NCBI GenBank assembly: GCA_029215795.1 | Contig: JARDYH010000001.1 | Coordinates: 14,779,501 to 14,843,500, forward strand | Origin: Anniella stebbinsi | Lineage: Eukaryota > Chordata > Lepidosauria > Squamata > Anniellidae | DNA length: 64,000 nt | Direction: 5' to 3' | Shown here: positions 53,608 through 63,890 of the stretch, piece by piece | Position numbering within the stretch: position 1 is the first letter of the stretch | Layout of the letters: every line of letters begins with the position of its first letter | Notes under the pieces: generated by a model | What the model saw: the letters and a program-made list of their open reading frames with translations, nothing else | The model's database searches: none | What the model was told of the DNA's origin: nothing | Program-made: the position numbers and the translations under genes

Positions 53608-54180
53608 TCAAAGATTGCTAAAGGTGAACAGCAAAGTTTCTGTTGAGCTGATTCTCTCTTTGAATATAGCAGTCAAGCAGCCAAGGTGGGTGATTTTTGT
53701 TGTGGTTACCATGGTGATGGTGTGACTGCCAAACCATGTCATAATTTTAAGACCACCATTCACCAAATATAGCTCACCCCATGCCTGCAAGGTGCTCATG
53801 AGCTGCAAGTTCCCCATGTCGCCATAATGTATCGGAGCATTCAGATAAATGGATGGCGTCTGAGAAAGATCACCCCATGCCAGTTCATGGTCTTGCATAT
53901 TTTCCAAAGTCATGGGCACAGATATCTTTCTGTTTCTGCAGGTGATTATGAAAAACCCAGGCCAGAATATTCCGTGGAGCTGGGAAATTCTGTCTGATCA
54001 GAAGTCCTTTTAGAATTATTGTTGGGATGGATTGTCTATCACATGCAATTCCATTTGACTTGGCAGGCTCAGAAATATTATTTTGTCTAAATTTGTGTAA
54101 AATGATGCATCATCCCATTGTCAGAGTGTTGAAAAGTGCCCTAAACAGTCTTCTCACGCTACTGGCTTCCATCAATTTTG
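53608..54180 (-). pseudogene. possible decayed coding stretch, unidentified
   Basis: On the minus strand an open frame runs at 53608-53919, extends with no stop to about 53997 and is rich in ordinary residues (IYLNAPIHYGDMGNLQLMST, LQAWGELYLVNGGLKI). A second frame, offset by one, is open upstream from about 54093 to 53895 (NGIACDRQSIPTIILKGLLI). The two overlap as if a coding sequence had suffered a frameshift near 53900. No domain or family was recognised and no splice sites were established. The surroundings (53230-54490) contain no repeat family. It may be a retrocopy remnant, an exon of an unrecognised gene, or chance. Confidence 0.2.
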
Positions 54181-54523
54181 GATGAATTTGGAGGCAATAC
54201 TTGGTACTCGGTTACACACAATCAGAACAATGGAAAATTCATGTGAATGATAATATGCTGCAAAGAGCAGAGCCAAAATTTCTCACAAGACCCTTTTCAG
54301 AGAAAATGTCAGTGATCCTTCTTTTTCATGCTGTCCTGGAAAAAGAAACCATGTTGTGCATCTTTTTTTTTCTGCCTGGGACATATTGGAGGATTAAACA
54401 TGGTGTTCAGGTTGTCATCATGGTTGCTTCTGCTGTCACTTGCAGCAGTAGCAAAAACAAATGAATAAACCTAGGGAAAAAAAATTCCACTGCTAATGTG
54501 TTGCTCACCTTTCTTGGAAAATT
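54181..54523. other. low-repeat sequence, no recognised feature
   Basis: T-run at 54362-54370; nothing recognised. Confidence 0.35.
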
Positions 54524-54842
54524 AAGAACATAAGAAGTGCCATGCTGGATCAGATTGAGGGTCCATCTAGTCCAACATGCAGTTGACAGCTGTCGACCAG
54601 AAATGCACAAGCAGGACATAAGAGCAACAGCACCCTCCCACCCATGTCCCCCACAACTGATGTATATAAGCTTATTGCCTCCGATACTGGAGGTAGCACA
54701 TAACCATCAGGGCTAGTAGCCATTGATAGCCTTCTCCTCCACGAATTTATCCAACCCCATTTTAAGCCCATCCAAATTGGTGGCCATCATTGCATCTTGT
54801 GGTAGCAAATTCCATAATTTAACTATGCGCTGTGTGAAGAAA
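54524..54842 (-). mobile_element. CR1-like LINE family 2, 3' end
   Basis: AAGTGCCATGCTGGATCAGA, CTCCGATACTGGAGGTAGCA, GCTAGTAGCCATTGATAGCC and GGTGGCCATCATTGCATCTT are in inverted order. The next element inserts directly at its inner end. Confidence 0.8.
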
Positions 54843-54843
54843 C

Positions 54844-55360
54844 TAAAGATGTGCATTATATCGTGTACAATAAACGATCCAGCGATGATACTGGGGATAT
54901 CGGACATCTAATATCCGATAATGATATGAAACAAGAGAACTCCGATATGAAGTTTTATGATATTTTCCATTCCAATATCATCAGAAAATGTCATAGAATC
55001 GTTTGTTTTTTTGCCATAGGCTTGCATCCTTACCTGCTGCCTCCTCGCTATCACCTGCTGGTTCCGTACTACTGAGAAACAGGCTTTGTGGTCTGTTCCT
55101 CAGTAGAGCGATGGTGTGCTGAGTGATAATATCACCCGGTGCACCATCACTCTATTGAGGAACAGGCCGCAAAGCCTGTTTCTCAGTAGTATGGAACCAG
55201 AGGGCAGCAGTGGCAGGTAAGGAGCGTGACTGGGGGGGGAGGGAAGGAGGGGGAGGTCCCCCCTTACCTGCCGCTGTCCTGCTGCCGCCCGCTGGTTCCA
55301 TGCGACTGAAAATTAGGCTTTGCGGCCTGGTTCTCAGTAGAGCGCCGGCGCACCAGGTGA
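54844..55360. mobile_element. hAT-A-related element, right end missing
   Basis: Begins TAAAGATGTGCATTATATCG, close to the hAT-A terminus. GATATC/ATCGGACATC words follow in the subterminal part. The interior has a palindrome centred on GATAATATC near 55120, with arms ACTGAGAAACAGGCTTTG and CAAAGCCTGTTTCTCAGT, and outer GGCAGGTAAGG and CCTTACCTGCC. A second palindrome starts at about 55260 and stops at its centre near 55360. No right terminus. Confidence 0.7.
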
Positions 55361-55536
55361 CAGATGTGCTTTAGATAATGGGAGAAAAATGCATATATTT
55401 CAAAGATGCACACAACTGATGCATATTTTGGGGAGAAAGGTGCACAAAATATGCATGAATTTTCATGTAAAAACAAACAAAAAAACTTGCAATGTGATAC
55501 AGACTTGAGTTGGGATGAGCTTCAAGGTGCTATATG
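55361..55536 (-). repeat. hAT-C-like fragment
   Basis: AATGCATATATTTCAAAGAT and GTGCACAAAATATGCATGAA resemble the inverted hAT-C interior. Confidence 0.35.
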
Positions 55537-55856
55537 TAGGGTGACCAGATAAAATCCAGGTCAGGGCTCATGTAACTTTAACAGTTGTAGGGAAAAGGGA
55601 ATTTCAGCCAGTGTCATTTGTATGCATTTAGTTCCTGGTGAAATTCCCTCTTCATCACAACAGTTAAAGTTGCAGGGGCCTTGCCTTCTTTTGTATATGG
55701 TCACTCTAGTATAGTGCCTGCACCTTTAACTGTTGTGATGAAGAGGGAATTTCACCAGGAACTAATTGCATACAAATGGCACCGGCTGAAATTCCCTTTT
55801 CTCTACAACTGTTAAAGTTACATGAGCCCTGACCTGGATTTTATCTGATCACCCTA
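55537..55856. mobile_element. hAT-D MITE, 320 bp
   Basis: TAGGGTGACCAGATAAAATC and GATTTTATCTGATCACCCTA, with a 7/8 duplication (GCTATATG, GCTATTTG). Confidence 0.9.
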
Positions 55857-56034
55857 GCTATTTGGAAGACTTCAGTGGGCTTGAGTTTTCATCCCTAGTA
55901 GAAAGGCAGATACAAACCAAATAAATAAACCACATAAATAATATTTATCTTCCCTTTGGGGTAATTCTTTGAAAGGGTGCCCCACCCCAAATGTCTCTAT
56001 CCAGTAACAAAGCAGAGAATTGTGAGAGAATCTG

Positions 56035-56115
56035 CATTCACAGCATAATCCTATGAATGTCTACTCAGACATAACTCCAGTTGAGTTCAAAGTTACCTTA
56101 GGAGTGTAGACTTGG
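56035..56115. mobile_element. MITE-J
   Basis: AGCATAATCCTATGAATGTC and TCCAGTTGAGTTCAAAGTTA match half of MITE-J. Confidence 0.45.
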
Positions 56116-56169
56116 TTTCTTACAACTGCTTACAATACATTAGTTTGGAAACAGGACTGCATTCTTAGT

Positions 56170-56265
56170 ACTCTATTTATTTATTTATTTATTTATTTAT
56201 TTTATTTTATTTTATTATATTACATTTGTATACTGCCCCATAGCCGAAGCTCTCTCATGGCTACA
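56170..56265 (-). mobile_element. L2-B LINE, 3' tip with (ATTT)n
   Basis: ATTT units at 56174-56214, then TTACATTTGTATACTGCCCC and ATAGCCGAAGCTCTCTCATG: the inverted 3' end with its TTCG-type loop changed. Confidence 0.75.
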
Positions 56266-56359
56266 TTCAATTGCTTCTACCTGCATTAAAAAGTAGATAT
56301 ACTTCAGTTCCAACTTTTTAAGGTCCTTTTCTAGATACTCCTCTCCTTAACTTAAATGA

Positions 56360-56485
56360 AGAGTATGGAACCTGTGACCCTTCTGATGTCCTACAAGTTC
56401 CATCATCCCTAACTTTTGGTAATGTTGACTGGGGCAGATGGAGTCCAAAAACCTCTGGAGGGACACATTTTCCCTATCCCTGATT
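56360..56485. mobile_element. MITE-G palindromic repeat
   Basis: CCTACAAGTTCCATCATCCC and GATGGAGTCCAAAAACCTC with GGAGGGACACATTTTCCC are diverged arms. Confidence 0.5.
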
Positions 56486-56996
56486 TAAATGACAAAGTAT
56501 AAAACATATCTGCTTGGTGAACTCACAATGCCTCCAAGCTATAGAAATTTGGCTTGGTATTCAATAGGAGCAATTTTTTAAACTTGTGTTTGCATACACA
56601 ATAGCAAAATACCCCCAAGCCAAAGTGTAATTCTGTCTGTGAGCTTTGCAACAACCCCAGTTGTACGTTATATACATGGATAAATATTAGAGTCAACTGC
56701 AATTTTCTTCTACTAGAAGAATAACAGTATAGAGAGGTGAAGCAGAAATTAGTGGCAGTTGAAGGGTGTGTTAAGACACTCTCCCTCCCAAGAAACGTTG
56801 GCAACTTTTTCCAGAATCCTTTTTACTTCCTTCAGAAATGTAACAGGCATTTTGCTTGAGGCTCTTCAACATTGCCTCAGGTTATGCTGTATGGACACTA
56901 TGGACGGACAAATGAATCTATATGTGGTCCATGTCTGTTTCACATGTATTCAGTCATACATCCATTCCATCCAATTTCTGCATCAGCTTGCCAATT

Positions 56997-56998
<2 letters not shown>
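56486..56998. other. intergenic, no recognised feature
   Basis: A 93-codon minus frame at 56523-56804 has no motif. Nothing recognised. Confidence 0.35.

Positions 56999-57038
<40 letters not shown>
56999..57038. repeat. (AC)n microsatellite
   Basis: Twenty AC units. Confidence 0.95.
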
Positions 57039-57039
<1 letters not shown>

Positions 57040-57042
<3 letters not shown>

Positions 57043-57250
57043 ATTTGCATTTTTTAACACAACTTTTCACATTTTGTATGCAACTTTCCCTTAAAACACA
57101 TACTTTGTACCAATCTTTCCCATTTTGGTATGGAACTTTTCCTAATATATGCATTTTGTGTGCCAGTTTCTCAAAAACACAAAATTTTGTACACAGTTTT
57201 TGAGCTGAGAACTGCACTGCAAAACCTTGGGAAGTGCACAGTCCAAAAGG
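57040..57250 (+). repeat. hAT-C-like fragment
   Basis: CCTAATATATGCATTTTGTG, CACAAAATTTTGTACACAG and TGCAAAACCTTGGGAAGTGC follow the dispersed TGCA-rich order. Confidence 0.4.
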
Positions 57251-57257
57251 TAATTGA

Positions 57258-57955
57258 GGGCTAATCTACACCTGCAGCCCTTTTGCGATGGAAGAGGCAT
57301 GTTCCCGACTGTTTCCCACTTCCAGGATCTGCACTCGCGGGGTACACGCGGTTGATCTTTACCTCAATTTCAGGAGTGCTGTTGCTGGAGCATGTGTGCC
57401 TCACTACGGCACTTCCATATGTGTATTGGTAGAAGTGGGCGGGGCAAGGCAGACGGCTGCTGAACAGAGGTTTTTTTTTTTTTTACTGACACCTGAGGGA
57501 TGCTCATGAGTGCAACCATGTATGGGGAATAGGAACTCCGTTGAAAATACGCTCCTGAACAGAGAGATATTTGTATTTTTTTTTTAAAAAAATACACACA
57601 TTCAGTGGTAAAACACGCCGATGCCCCTCGAAAGCATGTGGTGAAAATGGCGGACGGGTGTACTCCCACACACCTCCGATACCCATGCACACACCCCTCA
57701 CAGCTGACTGGCTGTTTGCTGGGTCCAGAACTCCTGGAGAACAGCAACGACCTCGCAAAGGGGGGGCACACTGCACATGTCCTTCAGAATGGAAGCGAGA
57801 AAGCTGGGGTGGGGGAACGTGACAAAAGTAGTCAGGGGTATTCCGGGTGGAGCCGTGATCACCATAGCAGCAAGTGAACATCATGTGCCCCATTAGTGAT
57901 GACTGTGAAATGATACTGCAATAAACAGCTGGTATAGACACCTCCTTAGTTCCAA
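57258..57955. repeat. possible DNA element, weak termini
   Basis: GCTAATCTACACCTGCAG at the left and CAGCTGGTATAGACACC at the right are loosely inverted and recall MITE-E. The interior is GC-richer, with T- and A-runs at 57471-57484 and 57575-57594. Open frames up to 176 codons show no domain. Confidence 0.3.
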
Positions 57956-58179
57956 TCCCTATATCAGTGTAGGAATGGTGAATTAAGTCAGTCATGAAAC
58001 AAATGAAATTGTCCTCCATACTAAAGGACACCATTTGGTGGTAGACCCAATTATTTCCTCACCAATAATAATAGCCACTGCCATAACAAGGCCTATCCTC
58101 TTGCCATTTTTGAATTTCTCACCATCCCCATAGAGCCAACTGGGCACCGCGCCATCTAAATTCAGATTACACCTTGTTA

Positions 58180-58490
58180 GCTAATTTAAAATGAAGACTC
58201 ACATATTTTGTTCTAATCGAGACAAGCCTTGAGAAATTACTGCCAAGAGACAAGAGAAGATTTGAAAGAATGAGCACCTGGAAAATGATGGATGGGAAGC
58301 CAAGATAAAGTCTTGTCCCTGCCTCAATTATCAGAAATGGTCTGATTAGTTTTACTCGTCTCTGATGCAAGGAAGAAAATCCAGGTGTCAGATTTCAGCA
58401 GTACAATTAGCACATGCAAGATTCTGGACATGATTATTAGGCCTTAATCAAGGCATAAAAAATAATGGAAGTTGAATGGAAGGGAATGTG
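58180..58490. other. low-repeat block, possible conserved non-coding DNA
   Basis: GCTAATTTAAAATGAAGACT, GACATGATTATTAGGCCTTA and similar words, with no repeat match. Conservation is untested. Confidence 0.35.
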
Positions 58491-58619
58491 AACGTAGGCC
58501 AGTTCTTCTGAGGGGAAATGTGGGTTATGAGGAAAAGCAAATCCATGTGCTTCTGCTGCCAACCATTTCCCTTGAAGCTAAATCCTGTCAAACAGTCACT
58601 ATCTATGAACATAAAATAT

Positions 58620-58795
58620 AAACCTGTCTAGTAAAGAGTCAGATTATTGGTTTATCAAGCTCGGTATATCTACACGTATTGGAGTCTTTCCAGATCCATC
58701 TGATCTACCAGGAGATGCTGGAGATTAAACATGGGACCTTCTGAACAATGGGCATGAGTTCTGTCACTGAGCTACTAGGCTTCCTTAGTGCTTAC
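58620..58795 (-). mobile_element. tRNA-derived SINE (S1), degenerate
   Basis: AGGAGATGCTGGAGATTAAA, CATGGGACCTTCTGAACAAT and TCTGTCACTGAGCTACT are the inverted tRNA-like head with damaged boxes. Confidence 0.65.
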
Positions 58796-59380
58796 TCTTT
58801 ATTGGTTGGCACCCCAATAGCTAGTAAGAAATACAGCAGGTGACCTGGAGCAGGTAATACCAGCAGAGGTGGGGTTTGCTACATGAGCAAGGTGAGAATA
58901 AAATTGACAGGTCCACCCTTGTCTACAAAACGCTACTTCCGATTGCGAAATAAATTGTCCAGTCAGGTATCAGGGGCTACCTGTAGGTCAAAACAACACT
59001 CCCCCACTGAAGTTAGGAAAATAACTCTCTGTTTTGCCTCAGTCATATCTCTGGCTAAAATAATAATAATAATTGGATATAACAAGAGAATGTTTCAGAA
59101 CCTTCAAAAGTAGATCTGCTTCTACTGGCAGGACGTCCACTTGTCTTAACAGATATGCAAAAACAAGCTGAGTTGGGTGTGACGTGAAAGTCCAGTGAGC
59201 CCCCAAAGGGCCAGATTTCCTGGTGATGGACATCCCTAAAGAAACCACAAGACTATGTTGTTTTTGCTGCAATGCACTAACACACTACCCCTCTGGCCCA
59301 TTGTCATCTATACAATAGAGTCTAACTGTATCTCATATGAAGGCCATTCTCTCATCCGACGCTTTATAATTCCCTCCTAG
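58796..59380. other. intergenic, no recognised feature
   Basis: Nothing recognised. Confidence 0.4.
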
Positions 59381-59572
59381 GAATGCAGGAAGCTGCCTTT
59401 TACTGAGTCAAACCATTGGTCCATCTAGCCCAGTATTGGTGACACTGACAGGCAGTAGCTCTATAGGGTTCCAGACAGGAGTTTTTCCAACCCCATCTGG
59501 AGATGCTAGGGATTGAACCTGGGACCTTTGGCATGTAAAGCGGATGCTCTACCACTGAGCCAAAGCCCCTCC
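59381..59572 (-). mobile_element. tRNA-derived SINE (S1), best copy
   Basis: Inverted layout: GCAGGAAGCTGCCTTTTACT, CATTGGTCCATCTAGCCCAG, TCTGGAGATGCTAGGGATTG, an inverted B box GGGATTGAACC at 59509-59519 and an inverted A box TCTACCACTGAGCC near 59550. The full length is present. The boxes would drive RNA polymerase III transcription if intact. Confidence 0.85.
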
Positions 59573-60059
59573 CTTACACACACATAACTTTTTGCTACTC
59601 ACCTCAATTTGAGAGAGACTTCTACTAAAATGGTACGTTAGGTACAGTTAGGTGTTGATTTGTGTTGAGAATTTCTCTCCTTATAGTTTCTGGACCAATG
59701 TAGCTCATTTCTACTGCTTGCAACTGCTTTCATAACTATACCATGCAGATGGAAGGGACTTTTGTTCTGCAAAAGAATATATATTTTGACATGGATGGAA
59801 ATTTGATGAAGAAAATCCACCACCACCACCAAAGAAGCAGATAGGGGGAGCAAACAGATAACGAGAAGACAACACAGAAACAGTCTAGTTGCTCAGAGAA
59901 GAAGCCTTAGACATGAGGTTTTTTCTTTCCAGTAATGAGCTGCCAAGTGAGCAGATTAGTCTTGGAGCTATATAGCAGTAAATTGAATAGGGGTAGCAGT
60001 CAGAGACCGCCTGATTCCCAAATTCAGGAAGCTTCTGGACAGTAATCAGATTTCCAGTA
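59573..60059. other. intergenic, no recognised feature
   Basis: (CAC)n-like stretch at 59818-59829. Nothing else recognised. Confidence 0.4.
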
Positions 60060-60245
60060 TCTTTTGGATTTTGAAAGACTAAATTCATATACAATTCCAT
60101 AAAGTTTTTTTTTAAAAAAAGTGGTCTGCCAGTATGTGGATTCTGTGCAACTTGGAAGATGCCAGTTCTCTGCAGAATCCATGGGCTGAATTCATAGAAA
60201 TCCAGAGTCATTTGAATCCATTTTAGATTCTCCAAGTTCCTGAAT
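60060..60245 (+). repeat. hAT-C fragment
   Basis: TTTTTTTTAAAAAAAGTGGT, GAAATCCAGAGTCATTTGAA and TTAGATTCTCCAAGTTCC match 51440-51585 in order. The terminal CATCCCTA is changed. Confidence 0.5.
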
Positions 60246-60292
60246 TCAAAACTTTTTATTTTATTTCCCTATCTGGGTACCTCCACTAATAG

Positions 60293-61446
60293 ATGAAGGT
60301 TGTGAAAGGGGTAACCAGGGCTGGCATTAAGGTCAACATCATTAGGTGCCAGATGGTGATGCTTGGGGATAGTTGCTCCTCAAAGAAGGAGCTGTTGTGT
60401 GGCGTACTACAAGGTGCCATCCTTTCCCCAATGCTGTTTAACATTTATATGAAACCGCTGGGGGAGATCATCTGGAGGCATGGAGCAGGGTGCTATCAGT
60501 ATGCTGATGACACCCAAATATATTTCTCTATGCCTTTGACAACAACGTCAGCTAAGGATAGCGTGTCTCCTCTGACTGAATGCTTGGAGGCGGTAATGGG
60601 CTGGATGAGGAAAAACAAACTGAAGCTGAATCCAGACAAGATGGAGGTGCTTACTGTCAAAGGCCTCAACCTGGGTTTGGAGGTATGTCAACCAGTTCTG
60701 GATGGGGTTACTCTCCTCCTGAAAGACTGTGTTCACAGCTTGGGGGTGCTCCTGGATCCGTTGCTTCAAATGGCAGCTCAGATAGATGCGACGGACAAGA
60801 GTGCCTAATATCAGCTTTGGCTGATACACCAGCTGCGCCCCTTCCTAGAGTTGGAAGACCTAAAAACAGTAGTGCACACACTGGTAACTTCGAGGCTTGA
60901 CTTCTGCAATGCACTGTACGTAGGGCTACCTTTGTACCTAGTCCAGAAACTTCAACTTGTTCAAAATATGGCAGCCAGGTTGGTCACTGGTACACCTAGG
61001 GGTGACCATATCACACCATCTTTAAAATCACTACACTGGCTGCCAATTACTTTCCGGGTGAAGTACAAAGTGTTGGTCATCATCTTTAAGCCCTACATGG
61101 TTTGGGTCCAGGTTACCTGCGGGATCACCTTCTCCCATTCAATCCACCCTGCCTGCTCAGGTCCTCTAGGAAGAATCTACTACAGTCAGCCAAGGCTAGG
61201 CTGACAACCATTACCCAGAGGACCTTCTCTTCTTCTGCTCCCAGACTGTGGAACGACCTGCCGGAATTTAAGAGAGCTATAAAGACTGATCTCTTCTGGC
61301 AGGCCTACCCAGTCAAATTTGAAGACTTGGTTGATTTTAATAATGTATTAATTTTATATGCTTTTAATCAGTTTTATGTTTATTCTATTGTCTGTATTGA
61401 TGTTGTTCCCCGCCTCGATCCAGAGGGAGAGGCGGGTAAGAAATAA
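60293..61446 (+). pseudogene. ORF2 remnant with reverse transcriptase, L2/CR1 superfamily
   Basis: The first open segment (171 codons from 60293) contains GVLQGAILSPMLFN at residues 37-50 and the catalytic YADDT at residues 70-74 (60500-60514), then WMRKNKLKLNPDKMEVL of the reverse transcriptase thumb region. A stop at 60806-60808 interrupts it. The same frame continues with TSRLDFCNALYVGLPLYLVQ and LKSLHWLPI. Near 61100 the frame shifts, and the C-terminus follows (RTFSSSAPRLWNDLPEF, ending at 61446). The endonuclease domain and the first part of reverse transcriptase are missing. The enzyme would have copied the LINE RNA at its target; this copy cannot. Confidence 0.85.
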
Positions 61447-61448
61447 AT

Positions 61449-61490
61449 ATATTATTACTATTATTCTTATTCTTATTCTTATTCTTATTA
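61449..61490. repeat. (ATT)n(TATTCT)n tail
   Basis: Short ATT run and four TATTCT units directly after the LINE end. Confidence 0.9.
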
Positions 61491-62776
61491 GGTACTTGCC
61501 CTGGTAGAATGAGCAAGTAATCTCCACTTGCCTTTCACTCTCCTCTGCGAATTGCTGAGGATTTGACCCAAAGGATGATCCAAGTGAATTGGTAGTGAAT
61601 TGTGGCAAGAAGGAGGAAATGGGAATACTCAGGCCATGAGGAGTATCCTTCCCAATTCCCTCCCCCCTTCATACTAAATAAAACATTGGAACCAATATTG
61701 GGGGGGGGGGCAAACCTGTACATGCAGTGCTTTGGATCACTATATCACAGTTCCCTTTTATGGGTAATAAGTACCTGTCTTAGCATGCTTTAATCTGCAA
61801 GCTAGTGCTAAAAACTGCCAACATATGTAATTTTTCATCTTGAAAAAATCCACTGCTTTTTTATTTTATTTTGTGGCAAATTAACTGATGTAGCTCTTTT
61901 TCCAAGTGTATTCACAGACCATAACATTTGATTCAGTTCAGAGGATACCTAAAGCCCAGGCATTTATATCTGTAAGATTTATGGGTTCTTGTCTCTGTTA
62001 CATTTCTTGATAGATATATATTTTGCAGGATTAGCGAAACCGCTGTACAAAAACCTGACAGTAAACACGTTTAATGGAATTGATTGCAGAGAATTGCCTG
62101 ATGCCCTATTTTACTAGTGAGGCAACCTTTGCACTTACACATCTTGACTTTGGGTTGCCTTTCACAGGATGTACAGATGTTAGCATTAAATATATTAGCT
62201 TGGGAGCTTTTTTTTTTTTTACCAATTGAGAAATGATGAACAAGGCAAAATTTCATATGCTGACCATGAATACTTGCAGCCAAGAAATAAAGGATGCATG
62301 ACTATTGTGAAACATAGTTAAAGATAGGATAAAATAATTGGCCATGTACCAAGCAGTAATCTATTATCCAATGCAACTTGTCACATGTAGCATCCACCCA
62401 TGTATTGAAGAAAATTTTGCCACTTCCTGGCTTTCTGATATGCATGGTAAGTAGGGTTGTCATGAGCACCTGCCTGGGTCCCGTAGCCAGGCAGACCCCC
62501 ATCTATCCAGATCCCCAGACCCAATTGGGAGCTCCTCCTGTGAGCGTGGGTGCTTTGCAGCCCCTCCGCCTCCTCATGAAATTGTCCACCTCCCTTGTAC
62601 CAATGGCAGCCTTACAGCCCCCCATTGACACAAGGGTAAAGGTGTGAATGCTCCAACAACAAGGATAGCCCACAACAACATTTTTGTCGTAAATCACCAG
62701 CGTGAAACTTGATAAGCAGGAGGGAAATGTCAATAAAAGTCCATTGTTGAAAGCCAAAGTATCCATCAGAAACCAG
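61491..62776. other. intergenic, no recognised gene
   Basis: G-run at 61701-61710, T-run at 62210-62221. 62455-62650 is GC-richer and unclassified. No gene recognised. Confidence 0.35.
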
Positions 62777-62885
62777 GAGCCTATCTACACTACTGTTTTA
62801 AACCGGTTTATAACAGTTTTAAACCGGTTAATAACTGGTTTAAAACTGTTATAAACCATTTTAAAGCAGTAGTGTAGATAGGCTC
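62777..62885. mobile_element. MITE-E, 109-bp near-perfect palindrome
   Basis: GAGCCTATCTACACTACTGT on the left is mirrored by AGTAGTGTAGATAGGCTC on the right, and AACCGGTTTATAACAG words repeat in both arms. Almost the whole element is self-complementary. Confidence 0.85.
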
Positions 62886-63231
62886 AATGTCAAAGAATAC
62901 TGGGTTCAGGACTGCACCAAAGAGCAGTCAGAGTCTGGTCCAAGGTCAGGATATATCCAGGCAATATCAAGGAGCTGGTATGCAAGCAATAAAGACAAGG
63001 CACCAAGAACAATAGTTCTAGCATGTCTTTTATGGTGATTGGGAATTGCTGTCAGCTGCATTGGCCTTCAGCTAGCTTCTGCCTGTTCCCATGAAGGGCT
63101 GCTCCCCAAACACTCCCAGGCTCAGCTGTTCCTCCTTTCTGCTTAATCCTCAAACTCCACCACTCAAGCTATAGTAAGGATTGTAGCTAAACTCAGAGAG
63201 AAGAGAGAATCTGAGATGGGTGGCAGATACT
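62886..63231. other. unclassified, possibly old repeat
   Basis: Phrases GAGTCTGGTCCAAGGTCAGG and GGAGCTGGTATGCAAGCAAT have the texture of an old LTR-type repeat, but no termini were found. Confidence 0.3.
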
Positions 63232-63723
63232 GGAAGCATCCGGACGACACGATAATCAACCGGGGGGGGGGAACAATAATCACTTGTGTTGCTTATTGTG
63301 TTGTGTGGAGGCCAACACACAATGCACACACAACTGACGGTATGCTATTTGGGGCACTTAAACAATGGAGAAAAACAACGGTCATGCATGTTGTTTATCC
63401 CAAACTCCGTTGTTTAAAGTGTCGTGTGGAGGGAACCCCCCTCTCTCCGTGTATTATTCCACTCGGTCATAGAGTTCGCTGGCCAGAGCAGCCGAAAACC
63501 CCCGGCTGCTCCAGTACAGCAGGCAGAACTTGTGTTGCATGCTGGGATATGGCCGGAGGACTGAGGGAGGGGGGAGGAGACGCAGCAGCCCAGAAGGACG
63601 CTGGGACTTTCAGCCGCATGACAGGGGGAGGGGCAACATGTTGTGTGGCGGGCGCTGCAAAAATAATGCACCGTGAGTATGCTATTCCCCCCTCCATTAC
63701 CTAAAATGTCATCTGAATGCTGC
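63232..63723. mobile_element. DNA element related to MITE-H, about 490 bp
   Basis: GGAAGCATCCGGACGACACG on the left pairs with ATGTCATCTGAATGCTGCC on the right. Internal ACAACGG/CCGTTGTTT phrases are inverted. The 63450-63650 part is GC-rich. No target duplication seen. Confidence 0.6.
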
Positions 63724-63829
63724 CAATGTTGGTAGCCCTGCAGATAAGCTCTTTGTGTGAGCCTTGGCTCCACTACAATACTGGTCAATCCTCATGTGTA
63801 TTCAATCACCAGGATGAATATAAAGGACA

Positions 63830-63890
63830 ATTGCTCTTATTTTGCATGCAGAAGATCCCAGGTTTAATGTTTGGCAATTCCTGTTAAAAG
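63830..63890 (+). mobile_element. tRNA-derived SINE (S1) fragment
   Basis: TTTTGCATGCAGAAGATCCC and AGGTTTAATGTTTGGCAATT match the S1 head after the A box. It stops where the hAT-D element begins. Confidence 0.6.

Larger units (their letters stand above)
60290..61490 (+). mobile_element. L2-A LINE, 5'-truncated, 3' complete
   Basis: About 1.2 kb: decayed ORF2 (60293-61446), then the L2-A end CCCCGCCTCGATCCAGAGGG, GAGAGGCGGGTAAG and AAATAAATATATT, and a tail of ATT and TATTCT units to 61490. The CCCGCCTC...GAGGCGGG pairing gives a terminal stem-loop. Confidence 0.9.

Noticed and set aside
57504..58034. 176-codon minus-strand frame
   Set aside because: It crosses T/A runs in a probable DNA element and has no recognisable domain.
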